Counted from the first letter of the stretch, positions 7,902-17,967 are shown. The stretch is DNA of 64,000 nt from Herbaspirillum sp. SJZ107 (GCF_006715485.1 NZ_VFNH01000001.1:1-64000); one strand, 5' to 3'. Notes: a model not told the origin generated them from the letters alone. Numbers and translations: made by a program.

Positions 7902-10760
7902 TTGAACAAGCAACTTATTCTGAAACGCAGTGTCGTCGCCGTCGCGCTCACGCTCGGGGGTACGTCGATCACTTTCGCCCAGACAGGCAGCAACAGCGAC
8001 GGTAGCGGCGCCACGACCGGCCAGGCCCAGACCCAGGCTCAGGGCCAAGCCCAGGCCCCGCAGCGTGTGTACGTCACCGGCTCGAACATCAAGCGCACCG
8101 ACCTGGAAACCGCATCCCCGGTAACCATCATGCGCCGCGAAGACATCGAACAGACCGGCGCCAGCACGGTGCGCGGTGTGCTCGAGAGCATGACCTCGTT
8201 CGACAGCAGCACGCTGCGCGACAATGGCAACTCGAGCAGCTTCGCAAGCGGCGCCTCCGGCGCCTCGATCCACGGCCTGGGCAAGGCTGCGACCCTGGTG
8301 CTGGTGAACAACCGCCGCATTTCGAACTATGCGTTTGCCGATGGCGGCCAGCAGGTGTTCACCAACGTCGACGCGATCCCGGCCGACTCCCTCGAGCGCA
8401 TCGATACCGTGGCCGACGGCGCTTCGGCACTGTACGGTTCCGACGCCATGGCCGGCGTCATCAACTTCGTCACCCGCCGCCAGTTCGAAGGCGTGAAAGT
8501 GCGCGCCGACGTCACCCGCCCGCAAGGCGCGAGCTATGGCGGCGAAAACACCGCGTCCATCCTCCTGGGCAAGGGCAATTTCGACCGCGACGGCTACAAC
8601 GTCTACGTCAACGTCGAAGGCTACCGCCGCTTCGGCTACATGCTGTCCGACGTGATCGGTGACTACCCGGCGTGGCACAAGCAGTACTACAGCCCGGCGT
8701 TCGGCGATCCGAGCCTGTATTCCTTCCCCGGCAACCTGAACGAAGCAGCCAGGACGGGCACGGGTGCGCATCCAGCCATCCGCCAGGCGGTCGCGGGTTG
8801 CCCGGCGACCCGGCGCAACGCATCCGGCCTGTGCACCAGCGACATCAACTTCATCAACCAGTATTCCGACCCGGCGGAGCGCGTCAACCTGTACAGCCAG
8901 GGCCGTTTCAAGGTGTCGAACACGACGACCGCCTTCGCCGAAGTGTCGTACTCGACCACCAAGACGATCTATCAGGGGCTGCCGTATGCCAACACTGCCG
9001 GTTCGGCCAGCAACTGGTTCGACGGTAACACCAAGACCTCGCAGTCGGTGCCGAAGCCCAAGCTGGCAGTCGGCAACCCGGCCAACCCGTTCCCGTATGA
9101 AGTCGGCATCGATTACCGCTTCATGGACAACCTGGACATGTGGTCGAGCCCGACCAAGGCGACCCAGTACCGGGTGATGACCGGCCTGGAAGGACAGCTT
9201 GCCAACGGCTGGGACTGGAAGACCGCGATCGGCCGCGTCGGCGGCGACGCCAAGGCGCGCGGCCGCGGCCCCGACCGCGACGCCATGCCGGCTGCCGTGC
9301 ACAGCGGCGAATACGTGATCGGCGGCCCCAACTCGCAAGAGCTGCTGGATCGCATGTTCCCCGAAATCGGCACCAACGCCAAGCTGTCGCAGGACTGGAT
9401 CGACGCCCAAGTCAGCGGCGAGACGCCGATCCAGCTGGGCGGCGGCGCGCTGTCGTTCGCGGTGGGCGGCGAAGTGCGTCACGAGAAGATGTTCATCCGC
9501 TCCACCGACAACGTGGTCGAGGCCCGCATCATCGGCCGCGGCTCGCTGTGGATCGACGGCGAACGCAACATGAGCGCCCTGTACGGCGAATTGAATGCGC
9601 CGTTCACCAAGAAGCTGGAAGCGAACGCCGCGCTGCGCGTCGACAAGAACGAAGGTTTCGATGCCCACGTGTCGCCGAAACTCGGCCTGGTCTACAAGGC
9701 GATCCCGGAAGTGATGTTCCGCACGACCTTCGCCGGCGGCTTCCGTGCGCCGAACATTCCGGAAACCCTGGGCAAGGTCGGCCTGACCGGCTTCTTCAAC
9801 AGCACCCTGGATCCGAAGCGCTGCGCTACGGCGACCGGCATCCGCGACATCCTGAAGAACGGCAATGCCACCGACAAGAGCGATGCCACTCTCGCCTACA
9901 ACTCGGGTTGCCTGACGTCGGTGCCGGTGATGATTTCGTCGAATGCGAACCTGAAGCCGGAAACCTCGCGCAGCGCCACCTTCGGCATCGTGCTCGATCC
10001 GCTCAAGAACCTGAACATGACGATCGACTACTGGCACCTGGAACGCCGCAACGAGATCAGCTACCGCGATCCGTCCTATGTGCTGGCGCGCGAAGACAAT
10101 GCAGACTACAGGGACTACATCGCGCGTAACGCGGTCAGCGAGCAGGACGTCCGTCTGGCTGCCCGTGCCAACCAGCTGTCGCCGGGCGCCAACCTGGCCT
10201 TCACCAGCGGTACTATCCAGTCGCTGCTGCTGAATTACGAGAACTTCGGCAAGACCCAGACTTCGGGCGTCGACATCGATGTCAAGTCGCGCTTCCGCCT
10301 GGGCGAACACGGTACGCTGAACCTGGGCCTCATGAACACGGTCGCCCTGACCTACAAGCTGTGGGACATCGACGCCAACAGCTATCGTCCGAACCAGGTC
10401 GGCAATCGCACTGTCCCGCGCCTGAAGACGGTGCTGAGCGCAAGCTGGAACAAGGGCAACCTGACCTCGACCATCCGCGTCAACCGTACTTCGGCCATGG
10501 CGCTGAACTATGACGAGACCGACCAGGCGACCTGGAACACGACGGGCTGCCAGACGCGCATCAAGCCGACCGGCGATCTGCCGTGCTGGCAGCCTGCGTC
10601 CCTGCGTACCGACCTGAACTTCTCGTACACCGGCTTCCGCAACCTGCGCCTGGCGCTGGACATCCGCAACGCCTTCTACGATTCGGCACCGGTCGATCTG
10701 CGCGGCGGCTATACGCTGCGTCCGCGCCAGTTCAAGGGTACCGCGGAGTACACGTTCTGA
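7902..10760 (+). CDS. TonB-dependent receptor (plug plus barrel)
   Basis: This is an outer-membrane active transporter of about 952 residues. I place the start at TTG 7902, which follows GAGAG (7892-7896) by five bases and gives a normal signal peptide (NKQLILKRS, hydrophobic core, cleavage after TFA at about 26). An in-frame ATG at 7854 would add 16 residues in front of it. A Gln/Ala-rich linker (about 36-53) leads to the plug ('VYVTGSNIKRTDLETASP'; 'LYGSDAMAGVINFV'). The 22-strand-type barrel ends in Tyr-Thr-Phe. No N-terminal signalling (STN) domain is seen. Substrate is unknown. It shares a bidirectional terminator with the convergent receptor gene that follows and resembles it in the plug. 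Confidence 0.88.
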   Translation: MNKQLILKRSVVAVALTLGGTSITFAQTGSNSDGSGATTGQAQTQAQGQAQAPQRVYVTGSNIKRTDLETASPVTIMRREDIEQTGASTVRGVLESMTSFDSSTLRDNGNSSSFASGASGASIHGLGKAATLVLVNNRRISNYAFADGGQQVFTNVDAIPADSLERIDTVADGASALYGSDAMAGVINFVTRRQFEGVKVRADVTRPQGASYGGENTASILLGKGNFDRDGYNVYVNVEGYRRFGYMLSDVIGDYPAWHKQYYSPAFGDPSLYSFPGNLNEAARTGTGAHPAIRQAVAGCPATRRNASGLCTSDINFINQYSDPAERVNLYSQGRFKVSNTTTAFAEVSYSTTKTIYQGLPYANTAGSASNWFDGNTKTSQSVPKPKLAVGNPANPFPYEVGIDYRFMDNLDMWSSPTKATQYRVMTGLEGQLANGWDWKTAIGRVGGDAKARGRGPDRDAMPAAVHSGEYVIGGPNSQELLDRMFPEIGTNAKLSQDWIDAQVSGETPIQLGGGALSFAVGGEVRHEKMFIRSTDNVVEARIIGRGSLWIDGERNMSALYGELNAPFTKKLEANAALRVDKNEGFDAHVSPKLGLVYKAIPEVMFRTTFAGGFRAPNIPETLGKVGLTGFFNSTLDPKRCATATGIRDILKNGNATDKSDATLAYNSGCLTSVPVMISSNANLKPETSRSATFGIVLDPLKNLNMTIDYWHLERRNEISYRDPSYVLAREDNADYRDYIARNAVSEQDVRLAARANQLSPGANLAFTSGTIQSLLLNYENFGKTQTSGVDIDVKSRFRLGEHGTLNLGLMNTVALTYKLWDIDANSYRPNQVGNRTVPRLKTVLSASWNKGNLTSTIRVNRTSAMALNYDETDQATWNTTGCQTRIKPTGDLPCWQPASLRTDLNFSYTGFRNLRLALDIRNAFYDSAPVDLRGGYTLRPRQFKGTAEYTF

Positions 10761-10803
10761 TGGGAAGACAGGTTCTAAGCAGTAAAGCGTTGATCCTGAA
10801 ATA

Positions 10804-10835
10804 AAAAACCCGCCGGTGCAAACCGGCGGGTTTTT
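10804..10835. terminator. Bidirectional terminator between convergent receptor genes
   Basis: A perfect 14-bp stem (10804-10817 with 10822-10835) has A residues on its left and T residues on its right flank. It can stop the plus-strand receptor ending at 10760 and the minus-strand receptor ending at 10859. Confidence 0.92.
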
Positions 10836-10858
10836 ATTTATTGCTGACTACGCCTTAA

Positions 10859-13732
10859 TCAACGGAACTTGTATTCCGCGGTCAGGCGCAGGCTGCGGCC
10901 CTGCACGTCGGTGATGCTCTGCGGGATCACGCCGCCGCCATCGCTCGAGAACGCACGCAGGTCGACCGGCGGACGATGGTCGAAGATGTTGCGCACGAAG
11001 GCCGACAGGGTCCAGCCCTTGAAGCCGCGGTAGCTCACGTTGTAGTCCCAACGCACGTAGGACGCCTTGCGGCACTCCGATGCGCTCCAGCCGGCGTCGG
11101 CACAGCCGGCGATGGTGTAGCTGTCATCGTAGTAGTCGCCCTGCAGCGAGGTCGATTTCTCGAAATTCGCGCGGATCGAGTGCGTGAAGCCGCGGTTTTC
11201 CAGGCTGACGGTGGTGTTGGCCACGATCCTCGGCGCGTCGTAGCGGCCGGCCAGGTTGTCGCCATACGAGCCCAGCGTCGAGCTGTAGTAGCGCAGGTCC
11301 ATCAGGTAGGTGGCGTTGGCATCCACGGTCATGCGGCCGATCGGGGTGCCGAAGCGCGCGCTGCCGGTCAGGTCGAAGCCGCTGGTCTTGGTCTTCGACA
11401 CGTTCTCGAACATGCCCGAGGTGCCCAGCAGTGCCGGCGTCGTGACGCCATACTTGGCTTGTTCGGCCGCGGTGAAGGTCTTGTCGTTGGCCAGGGTGCC
11501 GCGCTCGATCACGCCAGGCGCCTGGTCGGCTTCCGCCGCCAGCAGTTCGGCGGTGCTCTTCAGGCCGATCTCGTCCTTGCGTTCGATATGCCAGTAGTCG
11601 AGCGAGAAGCTGTAGCCCTTGACCGGTTCGACCACGAAGCCGAGGGTGGCGCTGCGCGAGGTTTCCGGCTTCAGGTCCGGATTGTTGCGCACGTTGCTGA
11701 ACACACCGGTGGCGCACTCGTTACCCTGGACCGTGTCGGCGCGAGCCAGCAGGGTTTGCTTGGCCGGATCGCTGTCCGGCAGGGAGGCGGCCTGGGCCTG
11801 CAGGTCGCGTTGCAGCGCGCGTGCCGCAGGGCAGCGCTTCGGATCGACCACGCCGTTGTCGAACGCGAACTTGCTCGACTGTGCGCTCTCGGTCAGGTTC
11901 GGCGCGCGGAAGCCGGACTCGATGGTACCGCGCAGCATGAACTCCTTGTTGGCGGCGTAGCGGAAGGCCAGCTTCGGCGAGACGTGGGCATCGAAGTGCT
12001 CGTACTTGTCGACGCGGGCGGCGCCGTTCAGTTCGAGCTTCTCGGTGACCGGCACGTTGATCTCGGCGTAGGCGGCGCCGGTGGCGCGCTTGGCGTTGGC
12101 GCTGGCCGAACCGTTGCCGACGATGTCGCCGTTCAGCAGGTTGGCACTCGGGCTGATGTTGAACTTCTCGTGGCGCAGTTCGCCACCGATCGCCATGCCG
12201 ACCGAACGGCCGCCGATCTGGGCGATTTCGCCGCTGATCTTGCCGTCGATGAAGTACTGGGTGATCTTGCCGTCATAGCCGTATTCCGGGAACAGGGTGT
12301 TCAGCACCTGGGCGGAATTCTGCTGGCCGATCTTGTAGTCGTGGTTGAAGAAGTTCGGATCGAGCGGATTGTAGTTCTCGTCGAACTGGGTGTAGTCACC
12401 GATGACTTGCTTGAAGCCGCTGGCGCTGAACGTGCCGCGCTGCTTCATCTTGGTCTTGCTGCCCATGGCGCCGACTGCGGTTTCCCAGTCGTACTTGCCC
12501 CAGCTGCCGCGCAGGCCGGTCAGTACGCGGTACTGGTCGCTCTTGACGCTGCTGTTGCTGCCGGCATCGGCGAAGCGATAGCGGAAGTCGGCCTGCTCGC
12601 CGGTCGGGTTGATCGGGCTGTTGGCCGCCAGCGGCAGGTAGGTGAAGACCTGGCGCTGACCGGTGGCCGGGTTGCCCCAGATGGAATCCGACACGGTGGC
12701 GCCGTAGGTCGGGAAAGCGCTCATGTAGTCGGTTTCGGTGTGCGAATAGAGCACTTCGGCGAAGGCGTCGACGTTTTCGTTGATGCGCAGCTTGCCCGAT
12801 ACCAGCGCGTTGGCGCGCTTGGCTTCCGGCACGGCCTGGAAGCGCGAAAAGCGGTCGTACTGGCACAGGCGCGAGACGACGGTGGTGCAACCGGTGACCG
12901 CGCCACCGGCGCCGGTGTCGAAACCGAGGATGTTGCCCGGATAGCTGTACGACGACGGTGCGCCGCGGTCGCCGAACAGCTTGCCGCTGCCCGGGGCGAC
13001 GGCGCTGAACTTCTCGCCGTAGGCCGGGTTGATGTCGTTCACGACCTGGCGCCAGTTGACGTCGTCGCGCTGGTACAGCTCGACGTTGGCCAGGACGTTG
13101 TAGCCGTCCTGGGCAAAGTTACCGAAGCCGCCGGTGATGCTGGCGTTGCGGCTCTTGAATTCGCTGTTCTTGAGGGACTGGTTCTGGGTGGCCTTGATCT
13201 GGATGCCCTGATAGTCGCTGCGGGTGATGATGTTGATCACGCCGGCGACGGCGTCGGAGCCGTACACGGCCGAGCCGCCGTTGCGCAGCACTTCGACGCG
13301 CTCGATCGCGTCCATCGGCAGCGAGTCGAGGTTGGTGAAGACTTCGTTGTAGTCGGCCAGCGCGTACGGTGCCACGCGGCGCGAGTTCAGCAGGATCAGG
13401 GTCGACTGCTTGCCCAGGTTGCGCAGCGATGCGGACGAGGCGCCGCCGGCGAACGAGTTGCTGCCGCCGATGTCGGTCAGGCTGCTGGAAGCCGAAGTCA
13501 GGGTTTGCAGCAGTTCGGTCACGGTGTTGGCACCGGTGCGCACGATGTCTTCGCGCTTCATGATCGTCACCGGCGTGGAGGTTTCCGCATCGATGTGAGC
13601 GATGTTCGAGCCCGTCACCACGACCTTTTGGATCGGTTTGTCGGTCTCAACCTGTTGAGCGAATGCCACAGGAGAGTAAGCCAGGGCCAGGGCGACCGCC
13701 AGCGTGCTTTTTTTATACAGGGTTGGATGCAC
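10859..13732 (-). CDS. TonB-dependent receptor (plug plus barrel)
   Basis: Outer-membrane receptor of about 957 residues. The frame is open to 13813, but the signal peptide (HPTLYKKSTLAVALALAYS, cleavage after AFA at about 25) and GGAG at 13740-13743 point to a GTG start. The second of two adjacent GTG codons (13732) has the better seven-base spacing; 13735 is also possible, as is ATG 13762. Plug motifs are 'VVVTGSNIAHIDAETSTP' and 'VYGSDAVAGVINII'. The barrel carries several Cys, including a pair near 'IAGCADAGWSASECRK', probably disulphide-linked in a loop. The C-terminus is Tyr-Lys-Phe-Arg. Substrate is unknown. It is convergent with the preceding receptor; its upstream region has an unusual direct repeat. 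Confidence 0.87.
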   Translation of the reverse strand: MHPTLYKKSTLAVALALAYSPVAFAQQVETDKPIQKVVVTGSNIAHIDAETSTPVTIMKREDIVRTGANTVTELLQTLTSASSSLTDIGGSNSFAGGASSASLRNLGKQSTLILLNSRRVAPYALADYNEVFTNLDSLPMDAIERVEVLRNGGSAVYGSDAVAGVINIITRSDYQGIQIKATQNQSLKNSEFKSRNASITGGFGNFAQDGYNVLANVELYQRDDVNWRQVVNDINPAYGEKFSAVAPGSGKLFGDRGAPSSYSYPGNILGFDTGAGGAVTGCTTVVSRLCQYDRFSRFQAVPEAKRANALVSGKLRINENVDAFAEVLYSHTETDYMSAFPTYGATVSDSIWGNPATGQRQVFTYLPLAANSPINPTGEQADFRYRFADAGSNSSVKSDQYRVLTGLRGSWGKYDWETAVGAMGSKTKMKQRGTFSASGFKQVIGDYTQFDENYNPLDPNFFNHDYKIGQQNSAQVLNTLFPEYGYDGKITQYFIDGKISGEIAQIGGRSVGMAIGGELRHEKFNISPSANLLNGDIVGNGSASANAKRATGAAYAEINVPVTEKLELNGAARVDKYEHFDAHVSPKLAFRYAANKEFMLRGTIESGFRAPNLTESAQSSKFAFDNGVVDPKRCPAARALQRDLQAQAASLPDSDPAKQTLLARADTVQGNECATGVFSNVRNNPDLKPETSRSATLGFVVEPVKGYSFSLDYWHIERKDEIGLKSTAELLAAEADQAPGVIERGTLANDKTFTAAEQAKYGVTTPALLGTSGMFENVSKTKTSGFDLTGSARFGTPIGRMTVDANATYLMDLRYYSSTLGSYGDNLAGRYDAPRIVANTTVSLENRGFTHSIRANFEKSTSLQGDYYDDSYTIAGCADAGWSASECRKASYVRWDYNVSYRGFKGWTLSAFVRNIFDHRPPVDLRAFSSDGGGVIPQSITDVQGRSLRLTAEYKFR

Positions 13733-13735
13733 CAC

Positions 13736-14059
13736 AAATCTCCGAATGTAAAGATGAGTCATCTGGACAGGGGTCTGTCCAAAATAGCTCAGGCGCATAA
13801 TCTGACCGCACAATTTATTACAGTCAAGTTACAAAGCTTTACGTAGCACAGATACAACACATTTAGCCATGTAGATATGGTGGGGGAGTATCTAGCAGTT
13901 TTTGAAGGTGAAAAACGTGAAGTGTTGGGGGAGTATTTACATGGTGGCGCGTTTCAGATTCAGTAAATACATATATTGGTGAAATTTTATTGAACGGTCG
14001 GCTGCAGTAAATGTGTCATAGGGAGCCAGGCAGGATCGGCGGGTGATCGAGCTGCCATG
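13736..14059. other. A+T-rich gene-free region upstream of minus-strand receptor
   Basis: This 324-bp region lies between the receptor start and the map terminator and should hold the receptor promoter. I see no gene. Its main structure is a pair of 14-bp direct repeats at 13881-13894 and 13926-13939, reported separately. Confidence 0.5.
13881..13939. repeat. 14-bp direct repeat upstream of receptor gene
   Basis: TGGGGGAGTATCTA (13881-13894) recurs as TGGGGGAGTATTTA (13926-13939), with 13 of 14 bases identical and start points 45 bp apart. The repeats lie 149-207 bp upstream of the receptor's GTG. They may be binding sites of a regulator, which is inference from position only. Confidence 0.55.
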
Positions 14060-14086
14060 AAAAAAGCCGGTCATGTCGACCGGCTT
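14060..14086 (-). terminator. Intrinsic terminator of map
   Basis: On the minus strand a 9-bp stem (arms 14086-14078 and 14072-14064) is followed by a T run (complement of A residues 14060-14065). Confidence 0.88.
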
Positions 14087-14122
14087 CCTTTGTGGGCGTG
14101 TCGCTGCGGTGTCAGCCGAAGT

Positions 14123-14890
14123 TCAGCCCGCCTTGGGCCACGGCGTCAGGATCTCGAACCCGTTCTTCGTCACCGCGATCATGTGTTCCCACTGCGCCGA
14201 CAGCGAGCGGTCGCGCGTGACCACGGTCCAGCCGTCGTCGAGCTGTTCGACGTCGGCTTCGCCCAGGTTGATCATCGGTTCCACCGTGAAGGTCATGCCT
14301 TCCTTCAGCAGCAGGCCGGTATTGGGGCGGCCGTAGTGCAGCACCTGCGGTTCTTCGTGGTAGACCTTGCCGATGCCGTGGCCGCAGTATTCGCGCACGA
14401 CCGAGTAGCCGGCCTTCTCGGCCAGGGTCTGGATCGCGTGGCCGACGTCGCCCAGGCGCGCGCCCGGACGCACGGTGCGGATGCCGGCCATCATGGCGTC
14501 GAAGGTGGTGTCGACCAGCTTCTTCGCTTCCGGACTCGGGGTGCCGGCGAAGTACATGCGGCTGGTATCGCCGTGCCAGCCGTCCTTGATGACGGTGACG
14601 TCGATGTTGATGATGTCGCCGTCCTGCAGGATTTCGGCCGCGTTGGGGATGCCGTGGCAGACCACGCCGTTGACCGAGGTGCACAGCGTCTTCGGAAAGC
14701 CGTGGTAGCCGACGTTGGCGGGGGTGGCCTTCTGCACCTTGCGAATGTACTCGTTGCAGCGCGCGTCGAGTTCCTCGGTCGAGACGCCGGGCACGACGTA
14801 TTCGGAGATCATTTCCAGCACCTCGGCAGCCAGGCGGCCGGCGACGCGCATCTTTGCAATGTCTTTTTCGTTCTTGAGTTTGATAACCAT
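14123..14890 (-). CDS. map: Methionine aminopeptidase, type I
   Basis: This metalloenzyme removes the initiator Met from nascent proteins. The 255-residue protein has all five metal ligands at the positions known for the E. coli enzyme: Asp97, Asp108, His171, Glu204 and Glu235. His79 ('VVCHGIP') is also present. The frame is open far upstream, but 'MVIKLKNEKDIAKMR' is the family start, so I use ATG 14890. The upstream ribosome binding site is weak. The gene stands alone between two receptor genes on the same strand. Betaproteobacteria often have map near glnD or rpsB, and neither is seen here. Confidence 0.95.
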   Translation of the reverse strand: MVIKLKNEKDIAKMRVAGRLAAEVLEMISEYVVPGVSTEELDARCNEYIRKVQKATPANVGYHGFPKTLCTSVNGVVCHGIPNAAEILQDGDIINIDVTVIKDGWHGDTSRMYFAGTPSPEAKKLVDTTFDAMMAGIRTVRPGARLGDVGHAIQTLAEKAGYSVVREYCGHGIGKVYHEEPQVLHYGRPNTGLLLKEGMTFTVEPMINLGEADVEQLDDGWTVVTRDRSLSAQWEHMIAVTKNGFEILTPWPKAG

Positions 14891-14997
14891 GGATATGCTG
14901 TAGTGGTTGCCGGAACGGTACGCCGGCCTGCGCGTATGATAACCGGCGCGCGCGAAACAGGGAGGGGACGCTGCATCCCGGCGCAGTGCGCTCCATG

Positions 14998-15022
14998 AAA
15001 AAACGCCCTTGCGGGCGTTTTG
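14998..15022 (-). terminator. Intrinsic terminator of the receptor ending at 15046
   Basis: On the minus strand a perfect 9-bp stem with a GCAA loop (arms 15022-15014 and 15009-15001) runs into seven T residues (complement of A 14998-15004). Confidence 0.88.
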
Positions 15023-15045
15023 AACCGGGATGCGGTCGACGTCGA

Positions 15046-17967
15046 TCAGAGCTTGACGCGGATACCGGCGTACCAGCGGCGGCCGATCGGATCGTAGGTG
15101 CCGGCATTGGTTTCGGTGCCGGTGGTGTCGCCGTACAGGCCGCTGATGATCGGCGGCGCCTTGGTGTCGAAGGCGTTGTCCAGGCCGAAATAGAGCTGGG
15201 TTTGCTTCATCAGCTGGTAGGACAGTTGCAGGTTCGTGTAGGTGCGCGAACCGACCTTGACCGAATTGGGCGGCAGGTCGAAGCCAGCCAGGAACTGGTC
15301 GTCCAGCGCCGAACGGCCAATGTAGTTGAACGTCACATTCGCATCCAGCTGGTTCCACTTGTAGCCCACGTTCAGGTTCGCCTTGTTCTTGGCAGCACCC
15401 ACCTCACCCGCGTACGGGTCCTGCGCTTCGCCCGGCAGTGGGATGGTGTAGTTCTTCTTCACGTAGGTGTACGCCAGGCGGGTCGCCAGGCGACCCGGAC
15501 CGACGCGATCGTTCCAGGACGCGGTCAGGTCGATGCCTTCGGTAGCCAGGCCGCCGCTATTCGACACGGCGGTGTCGATGTAGCGCAGCGAGCCCGCGCT
15601 GTTCTGGCCGGTTGCGGTCGGACGGCGGGTGATGAACTGGCACATTGCCGGGCTCGAGCCGTCGTAGCAGGCGCTCAGCGCGAACGAGCGCGGGGTCGAC
15701 ACGATGGCGTCGGCGATCTTGATGTTGAAGTAGTCGGCCGTGAAGGTGACACGCTGGAGCATCGGCACCGAACGCGGAGTCCAGACGACGCCGACGGTGG
15801 TCGAACGGCCTTTTTCTGCCTTCAGGTTCGGATTGCCGCGGTTGAAGCCACTCACACCCTGCTGGTCGGACTGGTTGATGGTGAAGGCGCCGTTGGCGGC
15901 GATGTTCGCGGCTACGCCCGGATCGGCACGGCAGCGCGCATCGTAGGTACCTTGCGAGTTCGCGGTCACGCCCACGCAAGGGTCGGTCAGACCGGACGGG
16001 AAGTCCTGGCTCGGTGCCTGGTACAGTTCGTTGATGTTCGGTGCGCGGGTCGACAGCGAGCGGGTGCCGCGGAACTTGAGGTCGTCGATGAGCGCCCATT
16101 CGACGCCGGCATTCCAGCTGTTGGTGCTACCGACCGACGAGTAATCGCCGTGACGGAATGCGCCATGGACGGTCAGTTCCTTGACGAAGGGCTTGTCCTT
16201 CAATAGCGGCACGCGCGACTCGACGAAAGCTTCGCGCACGCTGAATTCGCCCTTGGTCGGCGGGGTGGCGTTGCCGGCGTTCAGGCCGGCCTGGGTCAGT
16301 GCGTCCGGGGTCGATTCCGAGAATTCCTTGCGGAATTCGACACCGGCAGCGATGCCAAGAGGGCCTGCCGGCAGGTCGAACAGGTCGCCGTTGATCTGGC
16401 CGCCGGCCAGTTTCTGGGTAGTGCGGGTGGTCAGCGAGCCCGGCGCGTTGACGTAGGCCAGCGCTTCCGGAGTGATGCTGTTGTAGCCGAACACGTTGAT
16501 CGGTACGCAGCCCTGGGCACGCGCGTTGGCGTCGGCACACACCACGTTGCCGCTCGAATCGGTGACCGCATCGAGGGCATTGCGGAAGTTCAGTACGTTG
16601 ACCTGGCCGCTCGTCTGCTGCGCTTCCTTGTTCTGGCCGTATGCGACATAGGCCTCGTAGTTCCAGTCTTTCCACGCGTGGAAGTCGCCCTTCACGCCAG
16701 TGGCCAGACGGAAGGTGTCGCGGTCCACGGTGTTGTTGCGGGTGCCGACTTCGGACAGGCGGCGGGTGAAGCTGTAGTCAGGAATGCCGTCGCCGTCGAT
16801 GTCGGTGATGCGGTCGTACAGGTATTGCGGCACGATCGGGTTGCGCACCAGGCTGCCGTTGACGATTCTGCCGGCCGGTACCAGGCCGCCCGAATCCGGG
16901 AAGATATTTTCCGAGCTCAAGGCGAATGGCTCGATGACGCTGGCTGCACGGGTTGCCGCGTAGGTACCTTCGAGGAAGGCGGTGTGATGCTCGCCCAGCT
17001 TGCGCTCGCCGTTGGCGGCCAGCAGGAAGCGATCGACCGGCACGGCGATCGACCGGTAGTAGGAGCGGTTGAAGCCGGTGGCTTCCCTGGTGGCAGTGCC
17101 ATTGGTCGACCAAGGAATGACGTTGCCGGCCTTGTCATAGGTGTAGTTGCCGGCAAGCGTAGGGCCATAGAAGAAGCGGCCTTGCGGTGCGTAGCTCGAG
17201 TAGTACGGACGGTCGGCGATGAAGGCGTCCGACGCCAGGCCGGTGCTCAGCATGCGCGAGTTCTGGTCGACCGCCGATGCCTCGCGGTCGCGCGACCAGA
17301 CTTGGCCGTCGCGGGTGAAACCCAGGTGGCCCATCAGGAAGCCGTCGTCGTTGCTGCTGCCGAAGGTCAGCGACAGCTTGCGCTTTTCGCTGTCGCCCTT
17401 CGAGCTTTCGCCACCCTGGGCGTCCAGCAGCAGGCCGTTGAAGTTACGCTTGGTGATGATGTTGACCACACCAGCCACCGCGTCCGAACCGTAGGCCGCG
17501 GACGCGCCGCCGGTCAGCAGTTCGACACGCTCGATGAAATCGGTCGGGATCGCGTTCAGGTCGACCGCGGAGTCGCCGGGCACGCCCGAGACGAAGCGGC
17601 GGCCGTTGACCAGCACCAGGGTACGCGAGCTGCCGAGGTTGCGCAGGTCGACGGTGGCGACGCCGACACCGGCGGTTGCGAATGCCGTGTTGGTACGGCT
17701 GTAGCCCGGCGTGCCCAGAGTCGGATTCTGCAGCAGTAGCTCCTGCAGGTTGTTGGTGCCCGAAGCGGCGATATCCGCGGCACTCAGCACCTGCAGCGGC
17801 GACGGCGAGTCGGCATTCGGCGACGCGATACGGGAACCGGTCACCTCGACGCGCTGCATGGCGGCTGGCGCAGACTGAGTGTCCTGTGCGTAAGCCGACT
17901 GCGCCGCAATGGCGACGCCGCTTACGCAGATCAGGCGGATTGACCGGGACAACACTTTTTCCATCAT
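15046..17967 (-). CDS. TonB-dependent receptor (plug plus barrel)
   Basis: Outer-membrane receptor of 973 residues. ATG 17967 follows AGGAG (17975-17979) by seven bases, a clear start. The signal peptide covers about 1-27 (cleavage after AYA). The plug shows 'QRVEVTGSRIASPNADSPSP' and 'AYGSDAVAGVVNIITKRNF'. The barrel ends in 'WYAGIRVKL', so the last residue is Leu rather than the more usual Phe. Near residues 470-480 there is 'VVCADANARAQGCVP', and further on 'DPCVGV...ARCRAD', suggesting disulphide loops. The plug differs clearly from that of the neighbouring receptors. Substrate is unknown. It has its own promoter region (17968-18511) and terminator. Confidence 0.88.
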   Translation of the reverse strand: MMEKVLSRSIRLICVSGVAIAAQSAYAQDTQSAPAAMQRVEVTGSRIASPNADSPSPLQVLSAADIAASGTNNLQELLLQNPTLGTPGYSRTNTAFATAGVGVATVDLRNLGSSRTLVLVNGRRFVSGVPGDSAVDLNAIPTDFIERVELLTGGASAAYGSDAVAGVVNIITKRNFNGLLLDAQGGESSKGDSEKRKLSLTFGSSNDDGFLMGHLGFTRDGQVWSRDREASAVDQNSRMLSTGLASDAFIADRPYYSSYAPQGRFFYGPTLAGNYTYDKAGNVIPWSTNGTATREATGFNRSYYRSIAVPVDRFLLAANGERKLGEHHTAFLEGTYAATRAASVIEPFALSSENIFPDSGGLVPAGRIVNGSLVRNPIVPQYLYDRITDIDGDGIPDYSFTRRLSEVGTRNNTVDRDTFRLATGVKGDFHAWKDWNYEAYVAYGQNKEAQQTSGQVNVLNFRNALDAVTDSSGNVVCADANARAQGCVPINVFGYNSITPEALAYVNAPGSLTTRTTQKLAGGQINGDLFDLPAGPLGIAAGVEFRKEFSESTPDALTQAGLNAGNATPPTKGEFSVREAFVESRVPLLKDKPFVKELTVHGAFRHGDYSSVGSTNSWNAGVEWALIDDLKFRGTRSLSTRAPNINELYQAPSQDFPSGLTDPCVGVTANSQGTYDARCRADPGVAANIAANGAFTINQSDQQGVSGFNRGNPNLKAEKGRSTTVGVVWTPRSVPMLQRVTFTADYFNIKIADAIVSTPRSFALSACYDGSSPAMCQFITRRPTATGQNSAGSLRYIDTAVSNSGGLATEGIDLTASWNDRVGPGRLATRLAYTYVKKNYTIPLPGEAQDPYAGEVGAAKNKANLNVGYKWNQLDANVTFNYIGRSALDDQFLAGFDLPPNSVKVGSRTYTNLQLSYQLMKQTQLYFGLDNAFDTKAPPIISGLYGDTTGTETNAGTYDPIGRRWYAGIRVKL

